From Roseibacillus sp. (GTDB lineage Bacteria; Verrucomicrobiota; Verrucomicrobiae; Verrucomicrobiales; Akkermansiaceae): a stretch of 6,958 nucleotides of DNA. Made by a program: the position numbers and the translations under genes. The notes under the pieces were generated by a model. It ran no database searches, had not been told where the DNA came from, and saw only the letters and a list, made by a program, of their open reading frames with translations. Shown piece by piece: positions 6,567 through 6,958 of the stretch; within the stretch, counting starts at the first letter, position 1; each line of letters starts with the position of its first letter. Location: positions 15,122-22,079 of the forward strand of contig PBNG01000068.1 of NCBI GenBank assembly GCA_002723015.1, read 5' to 3'.

Positions 6567-6579
6567 CTGGCTGGAGAAG

Positions 6580-6958
6580 ATGTCCAAACCCTCTGACCTC
6601 GTGCCTGTTCCCTGCTTTGCTGTTCCCGGAGTGACACTCACACTGGCGCTGACAATAGCTGCGATTCTCAACCCAGCTGTTGCACAGGACCAGGAACCTA
6701 AAAAAAAGGACAGACCCAGTTTTGTTGTTATTCTGGCCGACGATCTGGCGTGGAACGATATCGGGGCCTTCGGCAACACAAAGGTCCATACGCCCAGCCT
6801 GGACAAGCTGGCCACGCAGGGAATGTGCTTCGATCAGGCATTTCTCACCAGTAGTTCCTGCTCACCCAGCCGCGCAAGTATTCTTACCGGACGCTACCCC
6901 CACCAGACAGACGCAGAACAACTCCACTGGCCGATTCCAGAATCACAGAAGATTTTCC
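6580..6958 (+). CDS. Secreted cysteine-type sulfatase, heparan N-sulfatase-like, cut by window edge
   Basis: The first 126 residues of a formylglycine-dependent sulfatase are visible. Residues 1-35 make a long signal peptide (hydrophobic VTLTLALTIAAIL, cut after AVA before QDQE). The sulfatase fold opens with FVVILADDLAWNDIGAFG (48-65), where Asp54 and Asp55 are the usual calcium ligands, followed by HTPSLDKLATQGMCF (70-84). The activation motif is CSPSR (94-98), so Cys94 should be converted to formylglycine by a maturase that is not in this window, and LTGRYPHQT (102-110) follows. The surrounding SSCSPSRAS and the later AEQLHWPIP (112-120) recall N-sulfoglucosamine sulfohydrolase-like proteins, but the specificity call is tentative. 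The start ATG 6580 follows GGAG at 6573-6576 with a short spacing of three bases. A run of eight A (6700-6707) lies just after the signal peptide, and the frame is intact across it. Removal of sulfate from polysaccharides is the likely role, in keeping with the esterase nearby. Confidence 0.9.
   Translation, partial: MSKPSDLVPVPCFAVPGVTLTLALTIAAILNPAVAQDQEPKKKDRPSFVVILADDLAWNDIGAFGNTKVHTPSLDKLATQGMCFDQAFLTSSSCSPSRASILTGRYPHQTDAEQLHWPIPESQKIF

Noticed and set aside
711..6958. A sialic acid utilisation cluster
   Set aside because: Only the family name of the esterase points to sialic acid. No lyase, kinase, epimerase or sialic acid transporter gene is present.

Overview
The window looks like a chromosomal piece from a PVC-group bacterium, most likely Verrucomicrobiota and possibly Planctomycetota. 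This is inferred from the gene families: a secreted PA14-domain protein, a sialate O-acetylesterase-like enzyme of a type I associate with these phyla, a Tat-exported sugar-isomerase-like TIM barrel, and a secreted cysteine-type sulfatase. The DNA is fairly GC-rich, the genes are close together, and GTG starts appear to be used. No RNA gene, insertion sequence, CRISPR array or phage gene was seen.

Layout. At the left edge, a minus-strand gene (about 515 to 1, cut by the window) encodes a secreted PA14-like protein. Across a divergent gap lies a plus-strand run of four genes: a secreted SASA/SGNH esterase (711-2519), a small single-span membrane-anchored protein of unknown function (2598-3047), an HTTM-like polytopic membrane protein (3040-4023) overlapping the previous gene by 8 bases, and a predicted lipoprotein with two intact phospholipase D HKD motifs (about 4155-5585). 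This run converges, with a 21-base gap, on a minus-strand Tat-exported hydroxypyruvate-isomerase-like protein (6500-5607). Divergent from that, and cut by the right edge, is a sulfatase (6580 onward).

How the genes may work together. Nearly every product carries an export signal or membrane segments, so the window is about the cell envelope or periplasm. The esterase (removing acetyl groups), the sulfatase (removing sulfate) and the isomerase-like barrel fit the breakdown of decorated polysaccharides, as is common in marine Verrucomicrobiota. The HTTM-like protein, its small partner and the phospholipase-D-like lipoprotein fit membrane or lipid work better. Nothing in the sequence shows that the two groups share one pathway. 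The least understood part is the overlapping pair at 2598-4023. No clearly new system (defence, toxin-antitoxin, retroelement or similar) was found.
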